Source: Juglans regia (taxonomy: Eukaryota > Streptophyta > Magnoliopsida > Fagales > Juglandaceae). From it: DNA of 64,000 nucleotides. Shown one piece after another: positions 36,242 through 47,939 of this stretch (its first letter is position 1; each line of letters starts with the position of its first letter). The translations under genes were made by a program, and so were the position numbers. The notes under the pieces were generated by a model. It was not told the DNA's origin. It saw only the letters and a program-made list of their open reading frames with translations, and made no database searches. Location: assembly GCF_001411555.2 (NCBI RefSeq), contig NC_049905.1:20946097-21010096 (forward strand), written 5' to 3'.

Positions 36242-37435
36242 ACTAAGGCGCCCCAACGGTAGTTAGCCGAGAAATCAATAGTTTTTCTCTCTAGCTCCGA
36301 ACGAAAAACCCCCTAACTCGTCCAAAACCTCAAGATCTGCTGAAAGGGGGTGGGAGCTTCGGCTCCTCGCCCCCTCCCCTTGCCCTCTCCCTCTTCTCTG
36401 TCTAGTTTTTAACTTCTGTGTAGTGTTTTTATTTCTTTTTGTGTTCTTAGGCCGAATAAGGGAGGATCGCCATTCGAGCCTTTACGGCCACCAGTTCTCT
36501 ACACGCGCCCCACCGGTGTGACGCCCAGCTGCCGATCTTCAAAACCTCCAAATCCGGCGTCCATCGGAGTGGCGCGTAGACCGCATGCGCGGGAAGAAAA
36601 TCCGGATAGTGTTGGCGCGTGGCCCTCACGCGCCACCGAGGAACCCTCTACCGACACCACGCTCGGTTGCTGTGGAACCGCTGGCTCCAGGTCTTCCAAG
36701 TCTGACCGTCAGCTTTCCTCCCAGCGTGAACAGTTCTGCACGTAATATTGCCGACCAAATGTGTACTATTCATCCGTTTTGTTTTTTTGTACTGTCTTTT
36801 GTTTCGTTTCTATGTTGTTGTCCGTTTCAGTCTTTTGTAGCTTGTCTTGTTTTTCTTATGTTGGTTTTGCTTTTGTTGACCCGAGTGAGGTTTGGACCTT
36901 TAGATCGGACGTAATCCGAGGTAAGGCTTTCGAGAGTGTTGGGCGATGCTACGGCCGGTGGTTATACGGCCGGGCTGTTGTGGTCTGTATGTACGCTGGG
37001 TGCTCGTTCCACCAGAATTCGAAATGACGATGCTTGCGGTGGGCGTGTCGTCTGAGATCTCATCAGAGCTTGTGGTCTTGTAGTTGTTATTGTAGTTTTT
37101 TTATAGTTGTTTGTTAGTTTTAGTTATAATAAAATAGGAATAGGCTTTGGATTTAATGTCTATAGCAGTGTCCCGTACTCTTCTTCCCTGGGAGGATAGA
37201 GAGGACCTTTAAGTTCTGTTTTTACAGAGCGCTTTCTCTGTTTCGAGAAAGTTTGATTAGAAGTTAAGACAATGTCTACCGCAAATGTATTTGTGTGTGG
37301 GGAAGCTACAGATCTGTTGAGTTAGTTGGCTTATAACTGGATTTTCTATGTATTGGAATTTCTTGTATCGATAAGTCATATTTGTAACTTCGATTTCTTA
37401 ATAAGATGAGTATGTTTCATTCAAAAAAAAAAAAA
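36242..37435 (+). mobile_element. Non-coding poly(A) retroposon nested in the LINE 3' end
   Basis: It is flanked by an exact 14 bp duplication TTATTATGTTGTAA (36228-36241 and 37436-37449) and ends in an A tail (37423-37435). About 1.19 kb, no recognisable protein, GC-richer than its surroundings (36330-36740). Its 3' 550 bp is homologous to 1-649, so it is a dispersed family. It is too long for a tRNA-type SINE and shows no RT, so it is best described as a non-autonomous element using LINE machinery. Confidence 0.85.
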
Positions 37436-37535
37436 TTATTATGTTGTAATGTTGTAAACTATAAGCAACTTTGTATTTCTTTAAGCTCTATAAAGTAGTT
37501 AAACTTGCCCAAGAAAAAAAAAAAAGAAAAAAGAA

Positions 37536-38311
37536 ACCAACCTACTAGCTTTACTGCTTCGGAAGTACGTAAGTGCTATCCAACATTGCAACAGAATTTG
37601 CCCAAAACATGCATTTGACCTCCCACTCTAGATCTCTCCCCATACCCGATACCCTCAGCATTATCATCACCTTCAATGTTATCCATTTATGGTCCCCAAT
37701 GCCATTATTTCCTCAGCTTCTTCGTCCTCTTATCCCTTTTATCGTCTTTTAAACATGACCTGCTAGCTCTCAAGAGGCAAAAGAATCATGACCTTCATGT
37801 AGATTATAAAGATAATCATGGAAATTGAGTATCCTTTGCCCATATATTAATATATGAGTGATTCTGGGCAGCAACCCATAGCCGCAGCACACCGTGCTGT
37901 GGTTTTTTTTTTTTATTTTCCACTCAATCAGTAGAGTGTGCTGCGGCTGCTACAAACAGTAGGCTGCAAAATATATTTTCTCATTAATATATATGGCAAG
38001 CACTCATTTCTTTATAAAAACAAGTGCATGTTTTGAGCTCACAATCATTTTAATATCATCCTCTAATTCGTCTTAGCTGAGAGATAAGGCATTGATGAGT
38101 CCATAACAGTAGGCTTCCCAACGATATTGCACTCTACACCTAGTAATTCCCCCTCCCAAGAATATCATTCTACCTCTTGTACCTACTGTTCAAATCATTC
38201 AAATTGTCCTCGCAAAGTTGTAGTAAATTCATATTTTAAACTTCTTTATAAATATATTATTTTTAAATGCTTCACTTTAATTATATATTTTGTTATTCAC
38301 ACTAATATATC
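37536..38311. other. Intergenic DNA with a GC-rich hairpin
   Basis: No gene. An inverted repeat of 13 bp, agccgcagcacac (37880-37892) and gtgtgctgcggct (37936-37948), forms a hairpin with a 43-base loop containing a T run. Confidence 0.6.
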
Positions 38312-39000
38312 AATTTTTTTTTTATTTTTTGATAATCAAATTCATTCATTCATGAAACAATAAACATGAAGTCCTTACATAAGATTGCTTTTATCAAGCC
38401 AAACGGCTTGAGATACAATTCATCATTTGATAAACATGTCTAGCTAGTTGATGTGCAGCCGAGTTACCCATCCTGTTGACATGCAAAACTTTAATTTCTT
38501 GAAAACAATTCATCATTCTTCTAGTATCTTGTAGAAGAAAATTAAAATATGTGCAATACTCAACATGATTATTCAAAGCATCATGAACAAGAATTAAACA
38601 AGCAGTTTCAAGCTCTATCTTCGGAGCTCCCCATTGAACACACATTTGTAACCCCCTTAACATAGCAATAGCCTCAATAAACTCATAAGAGACCACTCCC
38701 CTTTCCAACTTATTGCAAGCCACTAACACATCACCATTTTGGTCCCGTAACAACACTCCAATACCAGCTGTTTAACGGTCATGAAAAGTCGCCCCATCAA
38801 CATTCAATGTTGCCAAGAAATCACCTTAGTAAGTTGAGTAGAAAAAACATCAAAAACCTGAATCTTCTTGAAAGCAGATTTCAAAGATAAAGACTTATTA
38901 TTAACCACCACCTGTAATCCAAGGGAGACCTTTTCATAAATATACACAGTTCTTCTATACCATATAGCCCATGCAATTGCCTTATTAAAACTTGTTATGA
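38312..39000 (-). mobile_element. 5'-truncated LINE remnant (RNase H and 3' end)
   Basis: On the minus strand, 38394-38756 encodes an RNase H-like domain: 'LLRDQNGDVLVACNKL', 'FIEAIAMLRGLQMCVQWGAPKIELE' broken into its usual blocks, and 'HVNRMGNSAAHQLARHV'. Upstream on the same strand (38990-38760) a zf-RVT-like tail 'AIAWAIWYRRTVYIYEK' is readable with a frameshift and a stop before the RNase H. The 3' end carries an A-rich tail (minus strand, about 38335-38312). The left part of the element is missing. Confidence 0.78.
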
Positions 39001-41436
39001 ATCGTTTAATTCAACAAGCTGAATTTCTCGTTTCATTGAATAAGCTGAGTACACGGCCCATTCATTTTCGTTGTAAACCCAATTTAGGATTAAGATGGGC
39101 CAGTTCATATATAATGTAGCTTTCTATTTTGTGAAGCTTTATGGCCAATAATGGATTCTTCACATGCATGATCATCATTTCATTGTGCAGATTTAATTTT
39201 GTACATACAAGGTTCGTAATTTCAAGCTATTTACAACATCTTTTCCGTTTCGTTGCTAAAGAATTCTTGAAACGTAACTTTTGCGTCCGGCCCATGCGGT
39301 TACGGAATATGAGGAAAAAAACTTATTGCGGCGAAATTCCCAACTTAATTTTTGCGCTGATTATTATCAATCGCCGTAAAACTTTATATCTCATGTAGTT
39401 TTATTTCCCTTTTGGTTTTTAGATTAATTTGAGGTTAATTGGGTTTTATTCTTTTTGTACTTTGAGAAAGGATTTTAAAAAAAGGTTTTTAGATCACCGG
39501 ATTGTAGTTTATTTTCCTTTTTATGGAGAATATATAGCAATAAATTGGCTTGAGAAAGGATTTTTAAATCGGATTTTATTATATATCAATCATTATTTAT
39601 TTTTATACTGATAATTTTATTTTTATAAAATGTAGAGTATGTACAATAAATAATAATTAATAAAAATAATTATTCTTTTAAATCACGTACTAATTTTTGA
39701 TTGATTGATGCATGTTATTAATATTCTTATGCATTTGATCAATCAAAGATTGACATATGAAGTACAGATGCATTGTCAATCACGACATAATTAGTTATCT
39801 AACAGTAAAATTAACAAAAATATTAAATTATGATCAGTTTCTTAAAATTCAAATATCAGTTTTATCAAAATTAAAAATTGAAAAAAGATGAAAATTCAAA
39901 TATTAATTTTATAATTAACCCATTTCTTTTTTAATTTTCATAAAAGATTTAAAACCTCTGTGTCTTGTCTTTGTCAATTGCTTCAAAATAATAAATAATA
40001 AACCTATATATCTACATCCCTATAATAATTATTACATCTAGCTATATATCTATTTATATATCCCTTTCAGAGTCCAGACCTCTTCTGAAGAAGAAGAAGC
40101 AGCAGAAAAGAGAGTGACAACTTCTGTACATACGTACGTGTGAAAGACAGAGAGAGAACTAGGAAAGTTTTTAACTGTTGACGTCATGTCTTTATCAGAA
40201 CAGTGGCTCTAACTTTGATCATTGTACTGAGCTCTCATTCCAGCCATTGCTCGTTCTTCCCATCGTGACCTTTTTCCACCCCACTCCTTCCAACATTCCT
40301 TGACGTGTCGAACTCATATCTCCCCACGTGTCACCCCACATGTACGTACGTTTCCTCTGTACTGTATGTAGTGTATGCTAGCTCATGCATGCATGCATGC
40401 AAGTGTATTTGTTTCTTTTGAAGTTTTTAACCTTTTCCTCTGCTTTTGATCTGATCTTCCTCTCGGTTTTGGTTTTTTCTTGGCTGCTTTTTCTCTCTCT
40501 GTTTCTTGGTCAAGCGGATTCTTTCACCTTTTCCAGGCTACAATTAATTATCATTGTCTCCCTAAAGAGACTTGCCATGATCTGCAATATTTCTATGCTG
40601 GTTTTAAAATATTAACTGATCTTGGAAAGAACAATCGTATAAATACAAACAAAAGAATTTTTTGAATGAATCATTAGTGTGGGAGAAAATATCAAATATC
40701 AAATTTATATTTGATTTTCATTATCTTATTTTAATTTTCATAATTACCAAATCATTTTGATATGAAATTATCGATTTTCATAATGATTAATATATTTAAT
40801 TTATCTAATCTCAATACATTTTTTTTATATAAATATGAATCTATACTTTATATTGTAACATAATTTAGAATAGTAAAAAATAAATATTTTAGTTACAAAG
40901 AGATTATATAAAAATAAACTTATAAATTAATGTGGTTCGGTATGGTATATTGATTGTGAAGCTATACCATTAAGCCACGTCAATTTGTAAGTTTATTTTT
41001 ATGTGATTTTTTTATAAATGTAGCACTTATCTTCTATCCCTTAGAAAACTCCCCTAATGTTTTCCTATAAAATTCTTGTCAAAGTTATTATTGGAAATTA
41101 AAAATAGCAGTATATTTTTAACAAAAATTTTTGAACGAAAACGTGGAAAAGACCCATTTACTCAAGCTATATATGAGTCTTGTGACAGTTTAATTTTACT
41201 TATTCAAAATTTCTTTTAACTGCCTTCAATTACAAAATTTTTAACTTCAAAATTTAAATTTTTTAAAGAAAAATAATTTTTTGTTTTTTTTATTGATGGT
41301 TGTCAAATATGGTTGAGAAAAATAACAAGAAAGATGCTTTTTTTTTTCTATTAAGGTTGTCAAATGTGGGTCAAGTAGCATTACCCATAATGATTATTAA
41401 AAACTTGTACATGCATGCAGTAAATTAAGTTGTATA

Positions 41437-41479
<43 letters not shown>

Positions 41480-41845
41480 GTAAGTCTATCGATTTCCTTA
41501 TAACTCAATAAATATTGCAAGACTGATCATTACATAAGCTTATGATCAATCGCCATAGGTCCAGTACATAAGCTTATGATCGACAGCTACCAATCCCAAA
41601 ACATTTAAAATGGAAGATGTGTAAGAAAAAACTTGTCGTTACGTCAAACGCTGGTTTACGGACATAGAGGTAAATGCTTGGAAATGTCAAGACAAAACAT
41701 CCATGGACAGGGAGGCTCGAAGATCTCACAGAAGACAAACTCGTGCTCTCTTGGAATTATAAGCACCTAAACATGAGTTTATTTTAATCTCAAATAGACT
41801 TTTTCGTACATATTGTCGAACAGTACCTTTTAAGTCTCTTTTCTT
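39001..41845. other. Intergenic region
   Basis: No coding gene is recognised. 39260-39390 has 'ttgcggcgaaattccc' and 'atcgccgtaaaac', like CACTA subterminal DNA. 40060-40400 is a GC-richer island with a G-box-like 'ccacgtgtcac' and several 'acgtacgt' motifs. A foldback lies at 40891-41023, and a (TA)n tract at about 41437-41475. Confidence 0.5.
40891..41023. repeat. Foldback MITE, family F (best palindrome)
   Basis: The left arm 'ttacaaagagattatataaa...aaacttataaattaatgtgg' pairs with the right arm 'ccacgtcaatttgtaagttt...ttataaatgtagc'. The near-complete palindrome leaves a loop with 'ggtatggtatattgattgtg'. Confidence 0.65.
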
Positions 41846-42049
41846 AGAGTGGGGCTACTATACCGCCCCACTCTTATTGCTGGGCGGTATAGCGTTGTTT
41901 TTTTTTTTATATTTTTTAATACATTTAAATATTTTTAAAAAATAAAAAAATATACTAATACACTTAAAATCACTTCTTTAATTATTAAGTAAAAAAAAAA
42001 TTATGCAAGCGGTCAACTAGAGTGGTATAAGAGTGGGGCGGCAGACTAT
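41846..42049. repeat. MITE-like inverted repeat, family G relative
   Basis: The left end has 'gagtggggctactatacc' and 'gccccactcttat'; the right end has 'ataagagtggggcggcag'. The centre 'aatacatttaaatatttt' and 'actttaattattaagtaaa'-like text links it to 17551-17790 and 27225-27450. Confidence 0.5.
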
Positions 42050-43829
42050 CTTTACTCCTTTTTTTATATATATTCATTTAGAGAAATTAATAAATAAAGG
42101 AATACAATTTTCATGCACCTATAATGTACTCATGAAGTTCCTAACCTTTATTAACATTGTTAATCATTTGGATTTAGGTTCGGTTATCTGAGTATATCTG
42201 ACCCGGACATGGATGTGTCATGCGGCCTAATTAACCCGAATTATGACCCGGGCCAGTATTTGGATGAATTTGAATTTAAAAAAAAAAAGAAAAAGAAATC
42301 AAATCAAAATTTGAATGTGACTACTAAATATTAATGCATCGTCTATGAGTTTTCTAGAGAGACGGCAGTCTACTTAATTCAGTCTTCAATCTACCGCGCT
42401 ACTGAAGTTAGTCATGTGTGTCTCTTTATGAGAACTTGATCCTTCCCTTCTAAGTTCTACCTATGTTCACATGGTTCTCTTAGAGTAAGATCAGTAATGG
42501 TGGGCAGAAGCTGGTACCTGCGCGCATGAGCATTGAGAAAATAAATAAAAAGAGATATAACTACGAGATGTAGCTATATAATGAGATCCACCTGTTCCAA
42601 TTAAGGACCTACTCAATGACACAAACAATGTCATTAATACTCGATGAGACATGAAATAATGTCATTAATTCCCACTAAACCCTACATCTCTCTTGTCAAT
42701 GTCATCTTCCAATTAAGGTTCCTAGATTTTGCATAAACTTTACCCATCATTAATGCTTTCTCTCTTTCTCATCCATGACCCCATGTGGAGCAAATTAGTC
42801 AATGTAATTTCAAATAACTAGCTTGAATGTATTTTAGGTTTTCATTATTTCTAGATAGCTTATTTTAAACTATGTGAATTTAATACTTTGATTTATTTTT
42901 TCATAGTGGATTAGTTAGTTTAAAAAAAGTATTTTTTCTAATTTTCTTGTAAAACAGACAGCAAAGCTAGTACTAGGGTTAGTAGTGTTTAACATGAATC
43001 GTGAATCTTATATGAAATCATATGAAATTAAATAATAAGGATTTAATGTTATTGAGTTCTAATCAAAACGAGTTGATCCAATTAGAAATGATCAATATAT
43101 CAGTCAATTGTAAGTCAAGACGAACTAATCAACATGGAAAACATTCCTATGTTGGAATATACTAAGAATTTGGATTATGCTTATTAATTATGGATATTGG
43201 TTGTCAAATTTATTTTATGATAATATAAATAATATGATTGGGTATAACTCCATATAAATTGAAAAGATGGTTAATAATATATAATATTATAAATTATGTT
43301 AAGTATAATTATTTTTGTGTATTTTTTTTACAATTTATTAATATGCTTGATTAAAAAAATTATTTTTTATTAAAATAAATGATATAATCAATTATATTAA
43401 TGAAGTGAATAATAAATATTGTATACGCATAAAAACATGAATTATTAATCCCGAGGTTCATTGGAAAATAAGGTGGTATATTGTCGTGTCCACCAGGATG
43501 ATGAGGACAATATTAAAAGGACGTCAGAAACCTTTCTCCCGACTCCAGAGTTGTTTGTCGTTGGGCATCGATTCTCGCGTGTTTCCTGAAGTTCTGGTGT
43601 TATAATATTCAAAGCTCAGAACTCTCCGAAACGACCTGTGTCTTCTCTGTCCGACATGATCGATGGATGGGACTACTACCAAGTCCATTTCACCTGTCTC
43701 CCCCCCTCACCTTGCGTCTTCAATTTTATATTTTTACCGCCAGCTGGTCAGTAACTTAACCTTAATTTCACTTGAGTCCAAACAACAAAGAACAAAACTA
43801 GCATGAACAGATTTTGGAGGACTCGGTAA

Positions 43830-44155
43830 GATGAAATAATAGGAAGATTATTTATGAATAATAGTAAAATTATTTAAATTAATATATTTTATGAAATTTT
43901 AAAAAATAAGAGAGAAAAAATTAAATAAAAATATAATAAAATTAAGATATTATTATAATATAATTTTTTATTATTTTAGATTTGAAAAAATTGAAGTATT
44001 TTTTGTATTTTATTTAGAAATTTAGAAAAGTTATAATAATTAAATTAAAAAATTAAAAATTTGAATGAAAAAATGTTTGTATTTATGGTGTTTGAATATT
44101 GAGATAATATGAGATGAGTTAAGAGGATTTTACTATACAAACCAGACCTAAATCT
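43830..44155. mobile_element. Degenerate 'ctcat' MITE, reverse orientation
   Basis: Reverse-complement phrases of the family are present ('agatattattataatata', 'ttattattttagatttgaaa', 'agataatatgagatgagtta'). It starts and ends without clear TIRs. Confidence 0.4.
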
Positions 44156-44207
44156 ACATGAGAAAAACATGGTAGTAAGTCTTGTTGATACCGATTCAAA
44201 ATTGAGA

Positions 44208-44372
44208 AGTGATATCATTATAAATAAAATAAATTCATAAATTGACATAATTTTATGTGATATATTATATCTAATTTACAATAAAAATAATTTTAAAATC
44301 CAACGTATTACATCAAGTCACATTAATTTATAGGTTTATGTTTATAAAATTCTTTTGTAGTTAAAGTATTTT
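44208..44372. repeat. Foldback repeat, family F
   Basis: 'ataaattcataaattgacat', 'atttacaataaaaataattt', 'acatcaagtcacattaattt' and 'aattcttttgtagttaaagt' follow the family order. Confidence 0.5.
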
Positions 44373-44744
44373 TCTTCAAAATATATTGCTACAATTATAA
44401 ATTTTTAAATAAAAGTTAGTATACAAGAAAGCGAATAAAATAATTAAGATACATCTTCATTATCGGTTTATAAATTTAATTCAGTCGTATAAGAAAACCA
44501 GTTACACTTAGGTACCTTGGTCCTTAGGAATTGTGCTCCTTCCATGTTAGAATTTTTTTCCTAGTGATTTCGAGTTTTTCAAATAAACATGGGACTACTT
44601 ACATCATTAGGCAGTAATCAATATCGATAGAATTTTATTATATATAAGTTATTATTTATTTTTATACTTTACACTTGATAATTTTTTTTTAATATATTAT
44701 ATAATATGCATGGACAATATTAATTAATGATCTCTGGAAGTTGT

Positions 44745-44944
44745 GGGTGCGTTTGGAACTCAAACCACTCTCAACTCATCTTAACTCATCATTACAACTT
44801 TTTCAAATCCCAATACAAAATATAATAAATAATTCAACTTTTTCAAATTCCAAAATCATAATAATATTAAAAAATAATATTCTAACAATATTTTATCATC
44901 TCAACTCAACTCAACTCAACTCACTTCAACATCCAAACACAACC
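44745..44944. mobile_element. 'ctcat/ctcaact' MITE
   Basis: The ends are GGGTGCGTTTGGA and (reversed) GGTTGTGTTTGGA. The interior 'cattacaactttttcaaatc' and 'cataataatattaaaaaata' matches 1697-1916. The 3 bp flanks do not match, so the target duplication has decayed or the ends are slightly off. Confidence 0.6.
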
Positions 44945-46033
44945 TAAGTTGGGGGAATCATCTCTGAGCTAGCTATTACTGTTTTGCAGAGAAAGGTGGT
45001 CCACTTTTTGTAAAGACTAATTTGCCATAAAAATTTCATTGAATGTGTCTATCTACTGCAAAGTGCATGCAATGCGCAGGTGTTCTCACTTTTATATAGC
45101 TAGAGACCTGAATAAATTAAGCCTATTTTTTACTCTTTTGTCTGATTTTTTCAGGCCAATTGCTAATTCACTGGTGACAATGATAATTAAAGATCTCTTT
45201 TAAGTACTCAGATCCTCTGAATTGTCCCCCCTGTCGATGCCCTTTCGAAATCAATACCCACAGCACATCCACTTTGTCTTATAATCTCTTCGCCTGAACA
45301 TGGTTGAGGGTCTCACGACTGTTCTTCGATAAGATTTTTAATTACATGACTTGTTGTGATTGGAAAAATATCATATTATCCGAAACATTTCGGAAGGATC
45401 ATGTAATAGTTCTTTTCTATTGTTTAGGTTTCATGTACCTAGGGGTGTAAAAAAAAGGACCGAACCGGTGGGTTTGGTCCGGTATTGAATTTGGTTCGAT
45501 TCAGTCACTACAACACAATTGATTTTTAGTGACAGTTGAAAAATTGCGACAATCCCCAAACCGTACTAAAAGGCATTTTCTGTGACTGGTCTGCAACTCT
45601 AGCTGATGCTGGCTCAAATGGGCGGCTAGTAGATGATGCAGAAGGGCCTACATCCTCATGGGGTGTAGCGTGTGCAGATGTCTCAACTCTTCGACGAATC
45701 CCGAGGTGCTCGGCGATGACATATGGTGAAATTTCAATGGAAACACTGCGTATAATCACGGTGTGTGAGAATGCATCCTGAGGCATGTCACACATCCCCA
45801 TATAGAACTCCTGAGTTCGTCAAACTCATTGATCAAGACCTCTTACTCTACCATAACAGTACGAGCCCCGATACGAGCAGTGTCCTGAGTGGCTCCTTCC
45901 CTCCCTTGTTTCTTAGTATGCAGAGGATGAGTCATATCTTGAAAATAGAAAAGAAAAAAAAGTTATCTACATTGATGCATTTTTTGTGTTAATTTTAAGC
46001 TACTCTGCATTAACGTTCGAATATAGTAAAAAA

Positions 46034-47213
46034 AACGTTCGAACGTTCAGATAAAACGTTCAGACGTGTATTTTTTACGTTCGCACGTAAAACACATTTG
46101 AATAATTTATTTTTTATTTCTATTTCTTTTAATACGTTACTTATTAACGATCATTACCTTTCAAATTGCAGGAAAAAATGATGGAGATACAGTCAGCTTC
46201 TGGGGAATCCTCTACTATTGACATAGACATATTCACGCAAGTGCACAGGCCGCAGTCTAATATGGCAAGAGGTTTGGGACGATCTATCAGGTATAGATGT
46301 CCATCCTCCTCAATCTCATCGACTTCACAAATTAATAATCTTACGAAAACTTTAGAAGCTACACGGCGTGAGAATGAGTATATGCGGTCAAGACAGCAAG
46401 AGTTAGAGTCTCTCTTAAAACGACAGTCTCGTTTAGTGACGCGTTTGCAGGACCAACAAAGAGACTAAGACGAAAGAATATGCAGTGAAGTCTAAGAGCA
46501 AGTGCAACGGGAGATAATGGTGCAAATGGAACGTGTTATGTCTTTGCAACATAATCGCGGTGGGCGAGGAAAAAAGAAGAAATAAATTTTATCAGGGTAT
46601 ATAACTAGTTTTAATATCTAATTTTAAAATTTTATAAGATATTGTTAGTTGTTAATTGATGGTATGTAATATGATATAATTTGTATGTTTTTAAATTTTA
46701 TGAAATTAGTATTTCTGATATGTACATTCGAATGTAAATTAAAAACGTTCGAACGGTGGTTCACATTTGAACCAACATTCGAACGTGAATACATAAAATT
46801 TTATAGTAACATTCGAATGTAGGCCTCTACGTTCGAATGAACTTACCCTCAAACGAACAAAACGTTCGAATCATTAAACGATTAACATTCGAACAAACCT
46901 CTGAACGTACCACTTGCATTTGAACGTTTCTTCGTTAACATTTAAAATAACGTCTGAATGTTAAACTCGTTACGTTTGAACATTGGTCCATTAACGTTCG
47001 AACTTGAATTCGAACGTTGATTGTAATTAACGTTCGGACGCATTAACGTTTGAACGTAAGTATGATACGTTCGAACTACAATCAATGAATGTCAACTTCT
47101 GTCATTCGAGCGCCAATCAGTCGGGTTATCGTTCGATTGTTTAATTGGACGTCCGAACGTTACTTTCTGTAACATATCTCAACAATTAAAAAAAAAATGA
47201 ACGTTCGAACGTT
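46034..47213. repeat. Array of palindromic TTCGAACGTT-like motifs
   Basis: Perfect 14-mers AACGTTCGAACGTT occur at 46034-46047 and 47200-47213. Between 46730 and 47213 about twenty variants (acgttcgaac, cattcgaatg, acgtttgaac, gttcggacg) occur every 15-40 bases. Such repeated short motifs are the expected binding sites of a CACTA TnpA-like protein. Confidence 0.8.
46166..46468 (+). pseudogene. Coiled-coil tail of a CACTA-associated protein (remnant)
   Basis: A 100-residue open frame, with the likely in-frame region starting at 'MMEIQSASGES'. It has 'MARGLGRSIRYRCPSSS' and a heptad-like charged C-terminus 'LTKTLEATRRENEYMRSRQQ'. Plant CACTA-linked transposase proteins often end in such a glutamine/arginine-rich coil. 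The upstream domains are gone. The assignment rests on context and style, not on a catalytic motif. Confidence 0.45.
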
Positions 47214-47939
47214 AAACCAAACGGAACACCTCCAACCGTCACTAAAAATATTTTTAGTGACGGTTCAATAGTAAATCATCACCAATTGTTTTCTGTGACG
47301 CACATTAGGTGACGGTTTCAAACCATCACCAAATATCTTTAGTGATGTTTTGGTAATTTTTTGTGACAGTTTCCTCTGTCACAAAAGACAAATTGTATTG
47401 TAGTGAGTACCGGTTTTATTTTTCTTAAAACCGGTCAAAATTGGTTCGTTTCTGATTTTTCTATTTCTAAAACCAGATCGGACCGGTTCATATATACATT
47501 ATAATTTTTTATATTGTACATAATTTTTATATATAATATATAATTATATATAAAATAGTTTTGTATTATATGATAAATTGTTAATTAATATAATATTAAA
47601 TTTTAAAATATTATATCACTATAGTCTATAATATAATATATCATTATAGTCTATAATATAATTATAATATATATTATAATATACTATAATATATTATCAC
47701 TATATATAGTATTATATACTATAATATAGTATTATATATTACATAATTTATAATATGGTATATTAAAATCGAAAAATCGGACCAAACCGGACCGGAACCG
47801 GTAAAACCGGAAGTACCGGTTTATGGGAGTAAATGGTGCAGAACCGATTCTTGAAAATGTAAAATTGATGCATACTAGTTCAATCCCAAATTTATCCAAA
47901 ATTGGACCAAACTGGACTCGTTATACCCCTACATGTACC

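Larger units (their letters stand above)
34100..37535 (+). mobile_element. 5'-truncated LINE (L1/RTE-like plant LINE), split by a younger retroposon
   Basis: A decayed ORF2 starts inside the reverse transcriptase. The 'HLLFAYDLILFGKTS' motif (about 34150) has FAYD where active LINEs have FADD. Next come 'KLRYLGLPLFIEPSQKN', 'LISQASRTSLI'-like and 'MPKSLGGLGLKTC' blocks, the zf-RVT zinc-binding region (about 35230-35680) and an RNase H remnant ('EGIQEAHRKSLKKIHIEGDS', about 35890-35960). The 3' untranslated part resumes after the insertion at 36242-37435 and ends in poly(A) at 37513-37535. Multiple stops and frameshifts make it inactive. Its own target duplication was not found. Confidence 0.85.
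42050..45431. other. AT-rich intergenic region with MITEs
   Basis: No gene is recognised. 43485-43745 is less AT-rich but has no long frame. MITE copies are at about 43830-44155, 44208-44372 and 44745-44944. Confidence 0.5.
45506..47405. mobile_element. CACTA (En/Spm-type) transposon, 1.9 kb deletion derivative
   Basis: Ends CACTACAACACAATT and (reversed) CACTACAATACAATTTG, with the 3 bp duplication 'agt' (45503-45505 and 47406-47408). Subterminal 'gtgacNgtt' units occur near both ends. Inside are over twenty copies or variants of a palindrome based on TTCGAACGTT. Only a short transposase-like remnant is left (46166-46468), so it is non-autonomous. Confidence 0.88.
45440..47931. mobile_element. 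hAT-type element split by a CACTA element
   Basis: The ends are TAGGGGTGTAA and (reversed) TAGGGGTATAA, flanked by an exact 8 bp duplication 'catgtacc' (45432-45439 and 47932-47939). Both arms carry 'accggaccggaaccgg'-type repeats and the centre is purely A/T (47495-47760). Without the inner CACTA element it is about 590 bp and non-coding. It is similar in design to 2881-3576. Confidence 0.87.

Noticed and set aside
45526..45801. Overlapping frames on both strands at the left end of the CACTA element
   Set aside because: Neither resembles a transposase. They are probably chance openings in a GC-richer stretch or the eroded remains of an exon.
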